64,000 nt of DNA from SXVE01 sp036388895 (GTDB lineage: Bacteria; Acidobacteriota; Blastocatellia; Pyrinomonadales; Pyrinomonadaceae), in NCBI GenBank assembly GCA_036388895.1, contig DASVQY010000056.1, positions 1-64,000 on the forward strand, given 5' to 3'. The notes under the pieces are model-generated. The model was not told where the DNA came from, did no database searches, and saw only the letters and a list, made by a program, of their open reading frames with translations. Positions 1-8,082 of this stretch are shown one piece after another (position 1 is the stretch's first letter; each line of letters starts with the position of its first letter). The position numbers and the translations under genes were made by a program.

Positions 1-198
1 GTAGAACCGCGAGTTAAAATGTTTGTCAAAGAACTGGATTCCGATTCGGAAAGTTTGATAAGTTCAGGTTTTCTTGCCATGTTTGTAGAATACAAGCAAT
101 CAAGTTATTCCTACAAGAACTTCAATTACAAAGTACTAGCAACTTGGATTAATTATAGATTTCAAATTGTCCAGTTTGTTTTAACAATATATGCATAA
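1..198 (+). CDS. 3' end of a hypothetical protein (partial)
   Basis: Reading frame 1 is open from the window edge and ends in TAA, giving 65 C-terminal residues. The peptide is mixed polar and aromatic (…ESLISSGFLAMFVEYK…). I recognise no domain. It could be the tail of a real gene that starts outside the window or a chance open frame, because 65 codons is not long in AT-rich DNA. Confidence 0.3.
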   Translation, partial: VEPRVKMFVKELDSDSESLISSGFLAMFVEYKQSSYSYKNFNYKVLATWINYRFQIVQFVLTIYA

Positions 199-228
199 AG
201 GCTTAAGATTATGAGTTTGGATACTACT

Positions 229-432
229 CTAAAACACGGTTTTTGGACATGATAAACTACTGATAACAGAACTTATCTCATAATTCCTCTCTTGTTTTAT
301 TTGTTGCTCTTTTCGTTTCTTTTCCTGTATAAGAAACTTTTGTTTCTCTTCTTTTGCCTCTTGTTCTAACTGCCAAACATTGATTTGCTCTAAACTTTGC
401 GCGGCATTTTGAAATCTGTTTGTCTCTAGCAT
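229..432 (-). CDS. small hypothetical protein, charged coiled-coil
   Basis: This is a 67-residue protein of unknown function. ATG is preceded by AAGGAAGG about five bases upstream, a good ribosome-binding site that supports a real gene. Residues about 13-50 are very rich in Gln, Glu and Lys (LEQEAKEEKQKF…RKEQQIKQER), as in a helix or coiled coil. There is no signal peptide or membrane segment. It sits alone, downstream of the NRDE gene on the same strand, with about 145 bases between them. Confidence 0.5.
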   Translation of the reverse strand: MLETNRFQNAAQSLEQINVWQLEQEAKEEKQKFLIQEKKRKEQQIKQERNYEISSVISSLSCPKTVF

Positions 433-578
433 ATTGCCTTCCTTACTTTTTTTTGGCGGTTGTTAAAAAGGGAAACGGTTCTTATGAATTGTATTGAACA
501 TAGGAAATAGCGTTGGTCTTGCACAGCAAAAAACACTTCTGTAATCCTTTTCCGCCGGAGTTTACTTTTTCTTGGAAT

Positions 579-1304
579 TTAAACAAAAACCCTTTCTTCA
601 AAATGAATCCGGTTATCTTTATCGAAAGTTAAAACGGTAGAGCATCGCGTGCCGTAAATTGGCGTCTTGATAAAAATGGCTGATAAAAGTTTTTCCTTTT
701 CGTAGCCGATGCCTGTATCCGGTAATTTTTCATCATCTGCCAGGCTTTCGTCGCTTAATAATTCAAAAAAGGATTCTTTAAAGAATTTTTCATCTTTCAA
801 AATTTCCGCTAAAACCGCTTTGCCTTTTATGACTTTTTGCCACGGCGTATCAAGTAGATGATTGCTCAAACCATATAATCCCTTTTCTAATCTTGTTATC
901 TCATTACTGCGATTTGAAAAATAGAAAATTTCACTTTTCTGATTATTTATTTCACCTAATAAAAGATTAAAGCCGGAAAATTCGTTCTTTATTTTCCAAA
1001 TGTTCTTTAAATAAGTTTCAGCTGATTCATCAGATTTCAGAAAATCAGCTACGAGCGCGCCGCGTGTTCGTGCGCTTTTGACTGCAAAAGGCTCACGATA
1101 ATTCGTTACAGCGGCAAAACGTCCCTGTTCGGTTACGCCGAGCCAAGTTCCGCCTCCGACTAAATCTCTGCCAGCCATAATAAGCGGAAAATCATCCCAG
1201 TTTTTCGCTCTTTCTGTTGCTCGACTAAAATATTCGTCCCGATTTGCAAGTAAAATCAGCGGATATTCGGGATGATATTTATAGGCGAAAAATATTACGC
1301 ACAT
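579..1304 (-). CDS. NRDE family protein (TANGO2-like)
   Basis: The 241-residue protein starts MCVIFFAY and carries the family-defining NRDE motif at residues 21-24 (LLANRDEYFSR), followed by the conserved GG.TWLG and AAVTNYR segments. The family includes eukaryotic TANGO2, linked to heme and lipid handling; the bacterial role is not settled. Cys2 may act as an N-terminal nucleophile, as in related Ntn-type folds; this is inferred from position only. The start overlaps the end of the upstream DedA/ATP-grasp gene by ten bases in another frame, so translation is probably coupled. Confidence 0.85.
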   Translation of the reverse strand: MCVIFFAYKYHPEYPLILLANRDEYFSRATERAKNWDDFPLIMAGRDLVGGGTWLGVTEQGRFAAVTNYREPFAVKSARTRGALVADFLKSDESAETYLKNIWKIKNEFSGFNLLLGEINNQKSEIFYFSNRSNEITRLEKGLYGLSNHLLDTPWQKVIKGKAVLAEILKDEKFFKESFFELLSDESLADDEKLPDTGIGYEKEKLLSAIFIKTPIYGTRCSTVLTFDKDNRIHFEERVFV

Positions 1305-2953
1305 TTTTCTGTTACTGCCTCACAGGCTATTGTTTTATTCGATATTTTTAATCCCAAAATCAGTTTTGCTAAATCAATCAGTGACACAGGTTTGACTCCT
1401 AATTTGTGGTTTTCCTTACCGATTGAACAAGCGATATGCCATTGTTCGAATAAAATCCGGTAAGCGTCGAAAAGTGAAAAATTTTTATCGTAAATATTGG
1501 TTGATTCCGATGTTACGCCGTTTAACTCAATTATTTTGAAGTTTTCGCCGCGTTTCAGATCAGCAAAAGAATCGGCGCGGATGTCGAATCTGCCGAAATA
1601 AAAGCCTGTAAAGCCGCGACATATTTCGTCAATTTTGTTTTTCAATCTTTCTGTTTTCAGCCAGCCGCCGTCGTGAAAAATAGCCCCGCGCGAATGCGTG
1701 CCGATGTCAATTATTTGAATTTCTTCGCCTTTTTTAGGAACAAAATTTAATTTTTCGCGATTTTCCTCGAAATAGCTTCTCGCCAGACAAACTGCTCGTT
1801 CGTCTCGCAAAATTAAAGTTTCAAGTGTCGCGTTTCCATCACCGGTAAGTTTCGGAAAACATTTTTCGGTTATAGAAAAAATCTTGCCCTCATTCTCGCC
1901 CGGATAACGATAATAAAAAACGCTGATTTCCACTCCGTCCGCAAATTCCTGCAAAATATAATCTTGTTCGATTTGTTCCAGTTCGTTTATTAGCTGCGAA
2001 AAATTCCTAACGAACTTGACGCCTTTGCCTCGCTCGCCGGCATCAGGCTTTAAGACCAGCGGAAAATTTAACTTGTTTTCTTTGATAAATTTATGGGCTT
2101 GGACGATTTTTTTCGGAAAGGAAATTTCATTTGATAAAAAAATGAATTTAAGAAGAAATTCTTCAGCGGCGCAAGATTTAATTAAACTTTGATAAATTTC
2201 GCATTTTGATTCGCCGACAAATCCGCTCGCTATGATCGCCGGATTAGCGCAGGTAAAGATTGTCAGGCAACGATGCTTGACGCCTAGAAATAGAACGTAA
2301 ATGACAACCGGAAAATAAAATATCTTTATTGACCAGAATTCCCAATTTAGTATTCGTTTTAATCTTCCGATAAAAAGCCGCCGATTTTTCCACGATGCGA
2401 AATGAATCAGAATTCTCACCGCAATGAAAGTAAAAACAAAGCTGAAAATCAGATTCTGAGAGAAAAAAAGCTTGTTTGAAAAAGCGGCTGAGCCGATTAA
2501 AATTGGTGTCCAGATTGCCGACGCAAGCAAAAAATAAAATGAAAATTTTAGAAAGTCGGTTCTCAAAAATCCCGCTGCAAGATAAGTCGGAAGTCTCAAG
2601 CCGGTGATAAAACGGCTCAAAAAAACAGCCACCGCGCCGCGTTTTTCAATCCAAGCCGAGGCTTTTTCAATTGCCTTTTCCGAAACAAAACGCGAGAAGA
2701 TTTTTGTTTTCAAAATTCGATTTCCGAAAATTCTGCCTGAAAAGTAAAGCAAAACATCGCCGACAAAAATTCCGGTAAAACATGCCGATAAAGCCAAAGC
2801 GAAACTGATTTTTCCGTTTCCCGCCATCGCGCCCGCAGAAAGACAGGCTGCATCTTCGCTGATGAAGGTGGCGAAAAAGAAAACAAAAAATAACGCTGCC
2901 GGTGATAATTCAGAGATGCTGTTCAGACTGAAAATTTGCGAAACCTCAAACAT
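1295..2953 (-). CDS. DedA-family membrane domain fused to ATP-grasp domain
   Basis: The N-terminal ~210 residues are a DedA/SNARE-associated-type membrane domain with several hydrophobic segments, including the family-like stretch SRFITGLRLPTYLAAGF. The C-terminal ~280 residues look like an ATP-grasp ligase: a glycine-rich ATP loop LKPDAGERGKGV (about residue 300) and a late metal-binding Asn in IELNGVTSES (about residue 477). The chemistry is probably acyl-phosphate ligation of a carboxylate, but the substrate is unknown. The frame opens 30 codons earlier with TTG at 3043. I chose ATG at 2953 because it places the start just before the membrane domain. NRDE overlaps its stop. Confidence 0.8.
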   Translation of the reverse strand: MFEVSQIFSLNSISELSPAALFFVFFFATFISEDAACLSAGAMAGNGKISFALALSACFTGIFVGDVLLYFSGRIFGNRILKTKIFSRFVSEKAIEKASAWIEKRGAVAVFLSRFITGLRLPTYLAAGFLRTDFLKFSFYFLLASAIWTPILIGSAAFSNKLFFSQNLIFSFVFTFIAVRILIHFASWKNRRLFIGRLKRILNWEFWSIKIFYFPVVIYVLFLGVKHRCLTIFTCANPAIIASGFVGESKCEIYQSLIKSCAAEEFLLKFIFLSNEISFPKKIVQAHKFIKENKLNFPLVLKPDAGERGKGVKFVRNFSQLINELEQIEQDYILQEFADGVEISVFYYRYPGENEGKIFSITEKCFPKLTGDGNATLETLILRDERAVCLARSYFEENREKLNFVPKKGEEIQIIDIGTHSRGAIFHDGGWLKTERLKNKIDEICRGFTGFYFGRFDIRADSFADLKRGENFKIIELNGVTSESTNIYDKNFSLFDAYRILFEQWHIACSIGKENHKLGVKPVSLIDLAKLILGLKISNKTIACEAVTEKCA

Positions 2954-3045
2954 TTTGTTTTTAGATAATCCTTTGCGCTTTGCGCAATTAAAACAATATT
3001 TTCCACGTGTAGATCGCAAAAGTACGAAAGAGACTTTTAACAAAT

Positions 3046-3450
3046 TTATTGAAACACGTGTCCCAAAATCGGCAATTGTTTACGCTGAATCAAAAGCAAA
3101 ATCGCGCTTAACACAAAAACTGTAACTGCTAAGCCGAAAAGCAAGCCATTGTCGTCTTTAACGACGATGCCGAGTTTCGTCAAGTGCGAAAAAATCGCGC
3201 CGGAAATTGTTCCGAGAGCGATTAGTGCGCCTAGCCAGGAAACGCTAGGAATCAAAATCATTATTGCTGCAACGAGTTCAATAACACCTGACCCGATACG
3301 CCCATACGCTTCGTATTCCGACCCCATCAACGTTGAAAAAATGTATTTTGATTCTTCCGCGCCGGTAAATTTGAAAAACAAGGTTTGCAGCAAAATGATT
3401 GCGATAACAATTCTGCAAATCCAACTGAAAATCATAGTTGTTGATGACAT
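3046..3450 (-). CDS. DoxX family membrane protein
   Basis: This is a 134-residue protein with four predicted membrane helices. The layout is DoxX-like: ICRIVIAIILLQTLFFKFTG near the N-terminus, then a GSGVIELVAAIMILIP helix and two further helices. DoxX proteins are small membrane partners in redox stress or electron transfer; the exact role here is unknown. AGGAG seven bases before ATG supports the start. It lies between the DinB-like gene and the DedA/ATP-grasp gene on the same strand, probably co-transcribed. Confidence 0.85.
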   Translation of the reverse strand: MSSTTMIFSWICRIVIAIILLQTLFFKFTGAEESKYIFSTLMGSEYEAYGRIGSGVIELVAAIMILIPSVSWLGALIALGTISGAIFSHLTKLGIVVKDDNGLLFGLAVTVFVLSAILLLIQRKQLPILGHVFQ

Positions 3451-3550
3451 ATTTTCTCCTGATGTAAAAATTTTATTGCTCGTAAAAGTGTGCGAATATA
3501 ATTGAATAAATATTTCTCCGTGTTTTTAGATCTTTCGCATTTAAATTCTT

Positions 3551-4081
3551 TTAAGCAGCCTGTTTCGCCCAAAACTTTAAAGTCGAAGGTGCGACGCCGA
3601 AATTGTTCGATACCTTTACGCCGAAAAAAGCTAACTTTTCGGCAACCAGCGCATAATGATGAACCGTATGACTATGGAGAAATTCGAGTTCGCGCATTGC
3701 ACTCGATTTGAGCCAGAGGCTTTCGTCAATTTCCGAGCGAATCGAGATTTTTTGCCGCAGAGATTCGGCTGAAAGACTGCGGAGTTTGCAAACCGTAAAC
3801 GCGATTCGTTTTATCGCATAAAGCCGATTTTCCTCGATCCGCAAGTTTCTTTCGCGCTGATGGTAATCAATTTTCCCTTTTTGTATTCCGTTTAAAAATG
3901 CGTTAATAAAATCCAAGTTGTGCCGGAAATGACCACCGATGCTGCCCGTGCCGTTTGCTTTTTGACGGTAAAATTTATCCTCGATTTTTCCGATTAATTT
4001 CGCGCCCCGGAAAAGCTCTGCCGCTAAACTCTCTACCGTCAAATCTGCCGATACCGCATAAATATTTTCGTTGTTTTTCAT
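3551..4081 (-). CDS. DinB-like four-helix protein
   Basis: The 176-residue protein has the DinB/YfiT-like arrangement of putative metal-binding histidines: GGHFRHNLDF (H51, H54) in the second helix and HSHTVHHY (H136, H138, H141, H142) in a late helix. Members bind a divalent metal; many act as thiol transferases or are stress-induced with unknown substrates. There is no signal peptide, so it is cytoplasmic. A GGAATAA-type promoter sits 39-65 bases upstream and is divergent from a similar one serving the spondin gene. It may also serve the DoxX, DedA/ATP-grasp and NRDE genes downstream. Confidence 0.75.
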   Translation of the reverse strand: MKNNENIYAVSADLTVESLAAELFRGAKLIGKIEDKFYRQKANGTGSIGGHFRHNLDFINAFLNGIQKGKIDYHQRERNLRIEENRLYAIKRIAFTVCKLRSLSAESLRQKISIRSEIDESLWLKSSAMRELEFLHSHTVHHYALVAEKLAFFGVKVSNNFGVAPSTLKFWAKQAA

Positions 4082-4119
4082 CTTTTTTCGGCGCGTAAAA
4101 TTGGTTTTTACGAAATGGA

Positions 4120-4146
4120 AATTCCAGATTTACAGTCGTTTATTCC
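4120..4146 (-). promoter_or_regulatory. GGAATAA-type ECF promoter (DinB operon)
   Basis: On the minus strand GGAAT (4146-4142, followed by AA) is separated by exactly 16 bases from GGAATT (4125-4120). The -10 element ends 39 bases before the DinB-like start codon. The layout is identical to eight other sites in this window. Confidence 0.55.
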
Positions 4147-4159
4147 AGAAATTTTCTTT

Positions 4160-4186
4160 GGAATAAGTTTTTCGGAAAGCGGAATT
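4160..4186 (+). promoter_or_regulatory. GGAATAA-type ECF promoter (spondin operon)
   Basis: GGAATAA starts at 4160, and 16 bases separate GGAAT from GGAATT at 4181-4186. It lies 13 bases from the divergent site serving the DinB-like gene and about 74 bases before the spondin-domain start. Confidence 0.55.
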
Positions 4187-4259
4187 AACGATCTGAAAAT
4201 CGCGGCGTGTGAAGGTATGCGCCAAGGGGTTAAATTTTTGGTTTTACGGAGAAAAATAG

Positions 4260-4985
4260 ATGTTAAAGAAAAATTTTATTGTTGCGATTGCATTTTTAAT
4301 GACGGTAATCGTGGGTATTCAGGCAAATGGTTTTGCGTTTAGCGGGAAGGTTAAAAAACAAGCGAAATTCAAAGTCCGCATTGAAAATATTTCAAATCCT
4401 GAAGGTTTGACGACCAAGGACGGCTCAAAATATCCTTTTGCGGTTTCGCCCGGTTTGTTTGTCGTTACTACCAAGAAAATGGATTTCTTCAGAGCCGGAA
4501 AAAAAGCCAACGCGGGTCTGGAAGCGCAGGCGGAAGATGGCAATCCTGAAGTTTTATCGAAAGAATTATTGACGAAAATCGGTTCCACGAATATGAGTAT
4601 TTTCAATATGCCTGTCGGCGCGGATAAACCTGCTCCTATTTTACCAGGCGGTGCATTTGAATTTGAGTTTACGGCTACTGAAGGACAAAAACTCAATTTA
4701 ATTGCGATGTATGGTCAATCGAACGATTTATTTTATGCGCCGGAAAAAGCTGTTGAGTTATTTGTAAATGGTGAGGCAATCAGCGGCGATATTACGGACA
4801 AATTAATGCTTTGGGATGCCGGAACTGAAGTCAATCAAGCTCCGGGAATCGGGGCAGACCAGGCGCCACGTCAAAAATCTCCGAATACCGGTGCAAAAGA
4901 AGATGTTCCAGTCGGTTTGGTAAAAGACGGTTTTAGTTACCCGAATACGAAGGACGTTTTGAAGGTTACGATTTCAAAGGAATAA
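4260..4985 (+). CDS. spondin-domain secreted protein
   Basis: The 241-residue protein has a Sec signal peptide (KKNFIVAIAFLMTVIVGIQANGFA). The body has the bacterial spondin_N signature: FKVRIENIS, PFAVSPGLFVV, a glycine-rich LPGGAFEFEF strand, YGQSNDLFYAP, and the late LMLWDAGTEVNQAPGIGADQ block. Spondin domains are extracellular beta-sandwiches in matrix or adhesion proteins; the bacterial role is unknown. The gene follows a GGAATAA-type promoter. It is upstream of the GlcG-cupin gene, with a long imperfect hairpin between them. Confidence 0.85.
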   Translation: MLKKNFIVAIAFLMTVIVGIQANGFAFSGKVKKQAKFKVRIENISNPEGLTTKDGSKYPFAVSPGLFVVTTKKMDFFRAGKKANAGLEAQAEDGNPEVLSKELLTKIGSTNMSIFNMPVGADKPAPILPGGAFEFEFTATEGQKLNLIAMYGQSNDLFYAPEKAVELFVNGEAISGDITDKLMLWDAGTEVNQAPGIGADQAPRQKSPNTGAKEDVPVGLVKDGFSYPNTKDVLKVTISKE

Positions 4986-4994
4986 GAAAGAATG

Positions 4995-5057
4995 AAAAGT
5001 GAAAAGATGGAAGCCTTTAAACGTTTTGTAGTAAAGCTTTTTAATCTTTTCACTTTT
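4995..5057 (+). repeat. long imperfect hairpin between spondin and GlcG-cupin genes
   Basis: The arm AAAAGTGAAAAGAT (4995-5008) is matched perfectly by ATCTTTTCACTTTT (5044-5057). The loop contains a second short pairing (AAGC-TTTA against TAAAGCTT). It could attenuate or protect the mRNA between the two genes. It occupies the region that a longer reading frame of the GlcG-cupin gene would use, which argues for the later start. Confidence 0.5.
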
Positions 5058-5081
5058 ACTCTCTTCAAAAGGAGAAATTTA

Positions 5082-5936
5082 ATGAAAGTCATTATAAAAA
5101 GCATTGTTTTCATTTTATTAGTTTTTACGTTTTCGGCATTCGCGCAAATTACTGAAAAGAAATCTATAACGCTTGAAGGCGCGCGGCAGGTTATTGCCGG
5201 AGCGAAAGAATATGCCAGGCAAAACAGCGCTCCGGGCGGCGTAATCGCAGTTGTTGATGACGGCGGAAATTTGATTGCTCTGGAACGATTGGACGGAACT
5301 TTTACGGCTGGAGCGAACATTTCTATCGGCAAAGCGAAAACCGCCGTGATGTTTAAGCGTCCGACCAAGATTTTTGAAGATATCATCAAAAACGGCAGAA
5401 CTTCGATGGTCGCGTTGCCGGATTTCACGCCTTTGCAAGGCGGCGTTCCAATTATGATTGATGGACAAATCGTCGGCGGAGTCGGCGTTTCGGGAGCATC
5501 TTCAGCGCAGCAGGACGAAGAATTGGCGATTGCCGGTACAAACGCTTTAAGCAACCAGAAATTGCAAGCCGTAATGTTTTTCGATGCAAAAGTTGTTAAT
5601 GCCGCTTTTGATAAAGGCGCGGTTTTGGAAGACGGTTCAAACGGCGAAAACTATATGGTTCACGCTTCGCGCCGTGAGAAATCGGGAATGAGCGAGGTTC
5701 ATAAACTCGACACGGATATTATTTATGTTCTGGACGGAACAGCCACATTCGTAACGGGCGGAAAATCCGTTGACGAAAAAGAGACCGCGCCGAATGAGTT
5801 CCGCGGTTCGATGATTGATGGAGGAGAAACACGCAATTTGAAAAAGGGAGATGTCGTAATCGTTCCGAAAGGAACGCCCCATTGGTTTAAGCAGGTTGAC
5901 GGCACGTTTCTTTATTATGTTGTAAAAGTTCGATAA
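5082..5936 (+). CDS. secreted GlcG/HbpS-like domain fused to a cupin domain
   Basis: After a signal peptide (IIKSIVFILLVFTFSAFAQ), residues about 25-165 form a GlcG/HbpS (DUF336) domain: LEGARQVIAGAKEYA, VVDDGGNLIALERLDG, GGVPIMIDGQIVGGVGVSG. Residues about 195-284 form a cupin: SEVHKLDTDIIYVLDG and GDVVIVPKGTPHWFKQV, with histidines placed for a metal site. HbpS-type domains bind heme or small molecules. The fusion suggests a periplasmic small-molecule sensor or enzyme; this is inferred. The frame is open from 4992, but AAAGGAG eight bases before ATG 5082 fixes the start. A terminator follows. Confidence 0.8.
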   Translation: MKVIIKSIVFILLVFTFSAFAQITEKKSITLEGARQVIAGAKEYARQNSAPGGVIAVVDDGGNLIALERLDGTFTAGANISIGKAKTAVMFKRPTKIFEDIIKNGRTSMVALPDFTPLQGGVPIMIDGQIVGGVGVSGASSAQQDEELAIAGTNALSNQKLQAVMFFDAKVVNAAFDKGAVLEDGSNGENYMVHASRREKSGMSEVHKLDTDIIYVLDGTATFVTGGKSVDEKETAPNEFRGSMIDGGETRNLKKGDVVIVPKGTPHWFKQVDGTFLYYVVKVR

Positions 5937-5950
5937 ACAGTAGGAAACAG

Positions 5951-6008
5951 AAAAAGGGTAATGGAAAATGCAAAAAAATAAATTTTTAATTTTCCACTAC
6001 CCTTTTTT
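5951..6008 (+). terminator. rho-independent terminator after GlcG-cupin gene
   Basis: An 18-base A-rich arm (5951-5968) pairs with 5990-6008 (TTTTCCACTACCC followed by six T) with one mismatch or wobble. The loop is AT-rich. Confidence 0.7.
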
Positions 6009-6030
6009 CGTTGATTAAAGGAGTTTAGTT

Positions 6031-6468
6031 ATGAAGATAATTTCAACAGTCTTATTTTTGATTTTTTTATCATTAAATTTTCTCGCTCAAGAAGTTCCGT
6101 ACGGAAAGCCCGATGCGAGTATTGATCTGACAACTGTCGAAGGAACGAAATTTGTTAAAGGAGAGTGGAAATATAGCGACACGCGCATCATCGAAACAGA
6201 TTTCAAAGCTGCAGGCGCGGATAATCAACCGACAGGAAATGCTGTTAAAACTTACGATTACGTGCCGCATGCCGGTGTTGCGGGATTTGACGATTCAACT
6301 TGGGAAATCATTCCGGCTAGTGATCTGCAAAGACGGCGCGGCAACGGCAGAATTTCTTTTAACTGGTATCGCATAAACATTACAATTCCCGAAAAGATAA
6401 ATGGTTTCGATACAACGAGTTCAACGGTTGTTTTTGAAACCGCTTTGGACGATTATGCAGAAGTTTAG
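6031..6468 (+). CDS. SMP-30/gluconolactonase family protein, N-terminal part before an in-frame amber codon
   Basis: 145 codons encode a signal peptide (KIISTVLFLIFLSLNFLAQ) and the first part of a galactose-binding-like beta domain (FDDSTWEIIP…GNGRISFNWYRINITIP…VVFETALDDYAEV). The frame stops at TAG (6466-6468) and continues without a shift as VNGEISRFLG in the next feature. In this domain type the strand normally reads YAE-[VI]-W-V-[ND]-G, so TAG most likely arose from TGG. TAG is an ordinary terminal stop elsewhere in the window, so readthrough is not expected. Treat the two parts as one broken gene or a sequence error. Confidence 0.75.
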   Translation: MKIISTVLFLIFLSLNFLAQEVPYGKPDASIDLTTVEGTKFVKGEWKYSDTRIIETDFKAAGADNQPTGNAVKTYDYVPHAGVAGFDDSTWEIIPASDLQRRRGNGRISFNWYRINITIPEKINGFDTTSSTVVFETALDDYAEV

Positions 6469-7647
6469 GTGAACGGCGAAATTTCGCGTTTTCTCGGACA
6501 AAAAGGCGGTTCTGTGGTTGCGGGCTGGAACGCACCGAATCGTTTGATTGTCGGGCGAAACGTGCTTCCGGGACAAAAAATTCAAATTGCCGTTTTCGGC
6601 ATAAACGGTCCGATTTCAAATCCGCCGACCAATTACATCTGGGTACGTGAGGCGAAACTTGATTTTTATAAAGGCAACAGCGCGCCGATTGCAATCACGC
6701 CAAGTGAAGTTAATGTACAGATTATAAAAACAAACGAGCAAATTGAAAAGATTGTCGGTACAAACCCGAAAGTTTTAAAACTTGCCGAAGGCTTTAAATT
6801 CACTGAAGGTCCGGTTTGGGTCGGCGACGGTCTGCTATTTTCCGATCCGAACAGCAATGTTATTTACAAATACTCAAAAGACGAAAGGCTTTCAGTTTTC
6901 AAAACTCCGAGCGGTTATGGCGGCGCGGACATTAGCGAATACGGTCAGCCCGGTTCGAATGGTTTAACCTTAGATGAAGACGGAAACCTAATCATCAATC
7001 AACACGGAAATCGAAGAATTATAAAATTAGGAAAAGACGGGAACGAAACGGTTCTGGCTGATAAATTTGAAGGTAAAAAATTGAATTCCCCGAATGATTT
7101 GGTTTACCGTTCGGACGGCACACTTTTCTTTACCGATCCGCCGTTCGGCTTGCCGAAATTTTTTGATGATAAACGCAAAGAGTTAAGTTATTCAGGCGTT
7201 TATTCGATTTACAAGGGAAAACTCCAGCTTTTAACAAAGGAATTTACAGGTCCGAACGGCATAGCTTTTTCGCCGGATGAAAAATATCTTTACGTTGGTA
7301 ATTGGGATGAAAAGAAAAAGACTGTTTACAGATACGAAGTCCAGCTAGACGGCACGATCAAAAACGGGAAACTCTTTTTCGATTTTACCAATTTCAAAGG
7401 TGATGACGCGATTGACGGAATTAAGGTTGATATAGAAGGAAACCTCTATGTTTCCGCGCCGGGCGGTTTACAGGTTTTGTCAAAAGACGGCAAGCTTCTC
7501 GGCACAATTGTTACGCCGCAGCACGTTCACAATATGGCTTGGGGCGATGAGGACGGCAAAACGCTTTATCTATGCGCCGGAACAGGACTTTATAAAATGC
7601 GTCTGAACGTCGAAGGCGTGCGCCCGAAGGTAAGTTTGGCAAAATGA
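6469..7647 (+). CDS. SMP-30/gluconolactonase family protein, C-terminal part after the amber codon
   Basis: 392 codons continue the same frame. Residues 1-65 complete the N-terminal beta domain. Residues about 100-390 form a six-bladed SMP-30/lactonase propeller with metal-site landmarks: LAEGFKFTEGPVWV (Glu ligand), LNSPNDLVYRSDGTLFFTDPPFG (Asn/Asp ligands), and GIAFSPDEKYLYVGNW. The family hydrolyses sugar lactones or lactone-like compounds. A GTG falls directly after the stop, but nothing like a ribosome-binding site precedes it and it would begin mid-domain without a signal peptide, so independent translation is unlikely. Confidence 0.75.
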   Translation: MNGEISRFLGQKGGSVVAGWNAPNRLIVGRNVLPGQKIQIAVFGINGPISNPPTNYIWVREAKLDFYKGNSAPIAITPSEVNVQIIKTNEQIEKIVGTNPKVLKLAEGFKFTEGPVWVGDGLLFSDPNSNVIYKYSKDERLSVFKTPSGYGGADISEYGQPGSNGLTLDEDGNLIINQHGNRRIIKLGKDGNETVLADKFEGKKLNSPNDLVYRSDGTLFFTDPPFGLPKFFDDKRKELSYSGVYSIYKGKLQLLTKEFTGPNGIAFSPDEKYLYVGNWDEKKKTVYRYEVQLDGTIKNGKLFFDFTNFKGDDAIDGIKVDIEGNLYVSAPGGLQVLSKDGKLLGTIVTPQHVHNMAWGDEDGKTLYLCAGTGLYKMRLNVEGVRPKVSLAK

Positions 7648-7705
7648 AAAACAAAAACGTCTAATTCAATGAATTTGTAAATCAAATTTCAAGAAGATCT
7701 GAGAA

Positions 7706-8008
7706 ATGCCGATTGAGCAAAGTTTGCTCGTCGGCATTTATAGCGTTGGCGCAAGCAGAAAAGGTTTTATCACAACAAAAAGGCGGAAGAAATTCGGTGC
7801 AAAGGTGTAAATGTCGCAGCAATCAATGTTGACGGCTTGATTAATTTTGCATTTCAGCAACCCGTTAATCGTTCAAAGGAAAATATTTCGCCCGCGAAAA
7901 CATCAGAGCCGACTAAATCTCTATTTCCCCGGGCAGAAGATTCATTTTGCAAAAGATAAGTCGCACGAAAAAGCGGATTTGATTTTTAATAACGACGAAT
8001 TTATATAA
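7706..8008 (+). pseudogene. uridine kinase-like P-loop kinase remnant
   Basis: Three frames read together give a collapsed kinase. From ATG 7706 comes LLVGIYSVGASRKGFIT, a degraded P-loop of the GASGSGKS type. After a one-base shift in an A-run near 7778-7783 comes AEEIRCKGVNVAAINVDG, the post-P-loop helix and the I-[ND]-x-D-G/D-W strand of uridine kinases. After an internal deletion and another shift come HFAKDKSHEKADLIFNND and TAA at 8006, the usual C-terminal end of the family. About half of a normal ~200-residue enzyme is missing. Family identity is recognised from motif order only. Confidence 0.6.
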
Positions 8009-8043
8009 AAAAGAGCGTTGAGATTTACCAAATTCTCAACGCT
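8005..8043 (-). terminator. rho-independent terminator of the ECF sigma gene (minus strand)
   Basis: AGCGTTGAGA (8014-8023) pairs perfectly with TCTCAACGCT (8034-8043). On the minus strand the stem is followed by CTTTTTTATATAA, a good U-tract. It lies 40 bases after the sigma gene stop. Confidence 0.7.
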
Positions 8044-8082
8044 TTGAAGTTTGCGCAACAGGAGGAAGTATGAACAAATATT

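Noticed and set aside
2862..3125. 87-codon plus-strand ORF across the DedA/DoxX junction
   Set aside because: Shadow of the minus-strand genes, with no ribosome-binding site.
7704..7739. Strong hairpin that looks like a terminator after the SMP-30 gene
   Set aside because: It overlaps the start codon and P-loop region of the uridine-kinase remnant and has no U-tract, so it is better explained as relic coding sequence.
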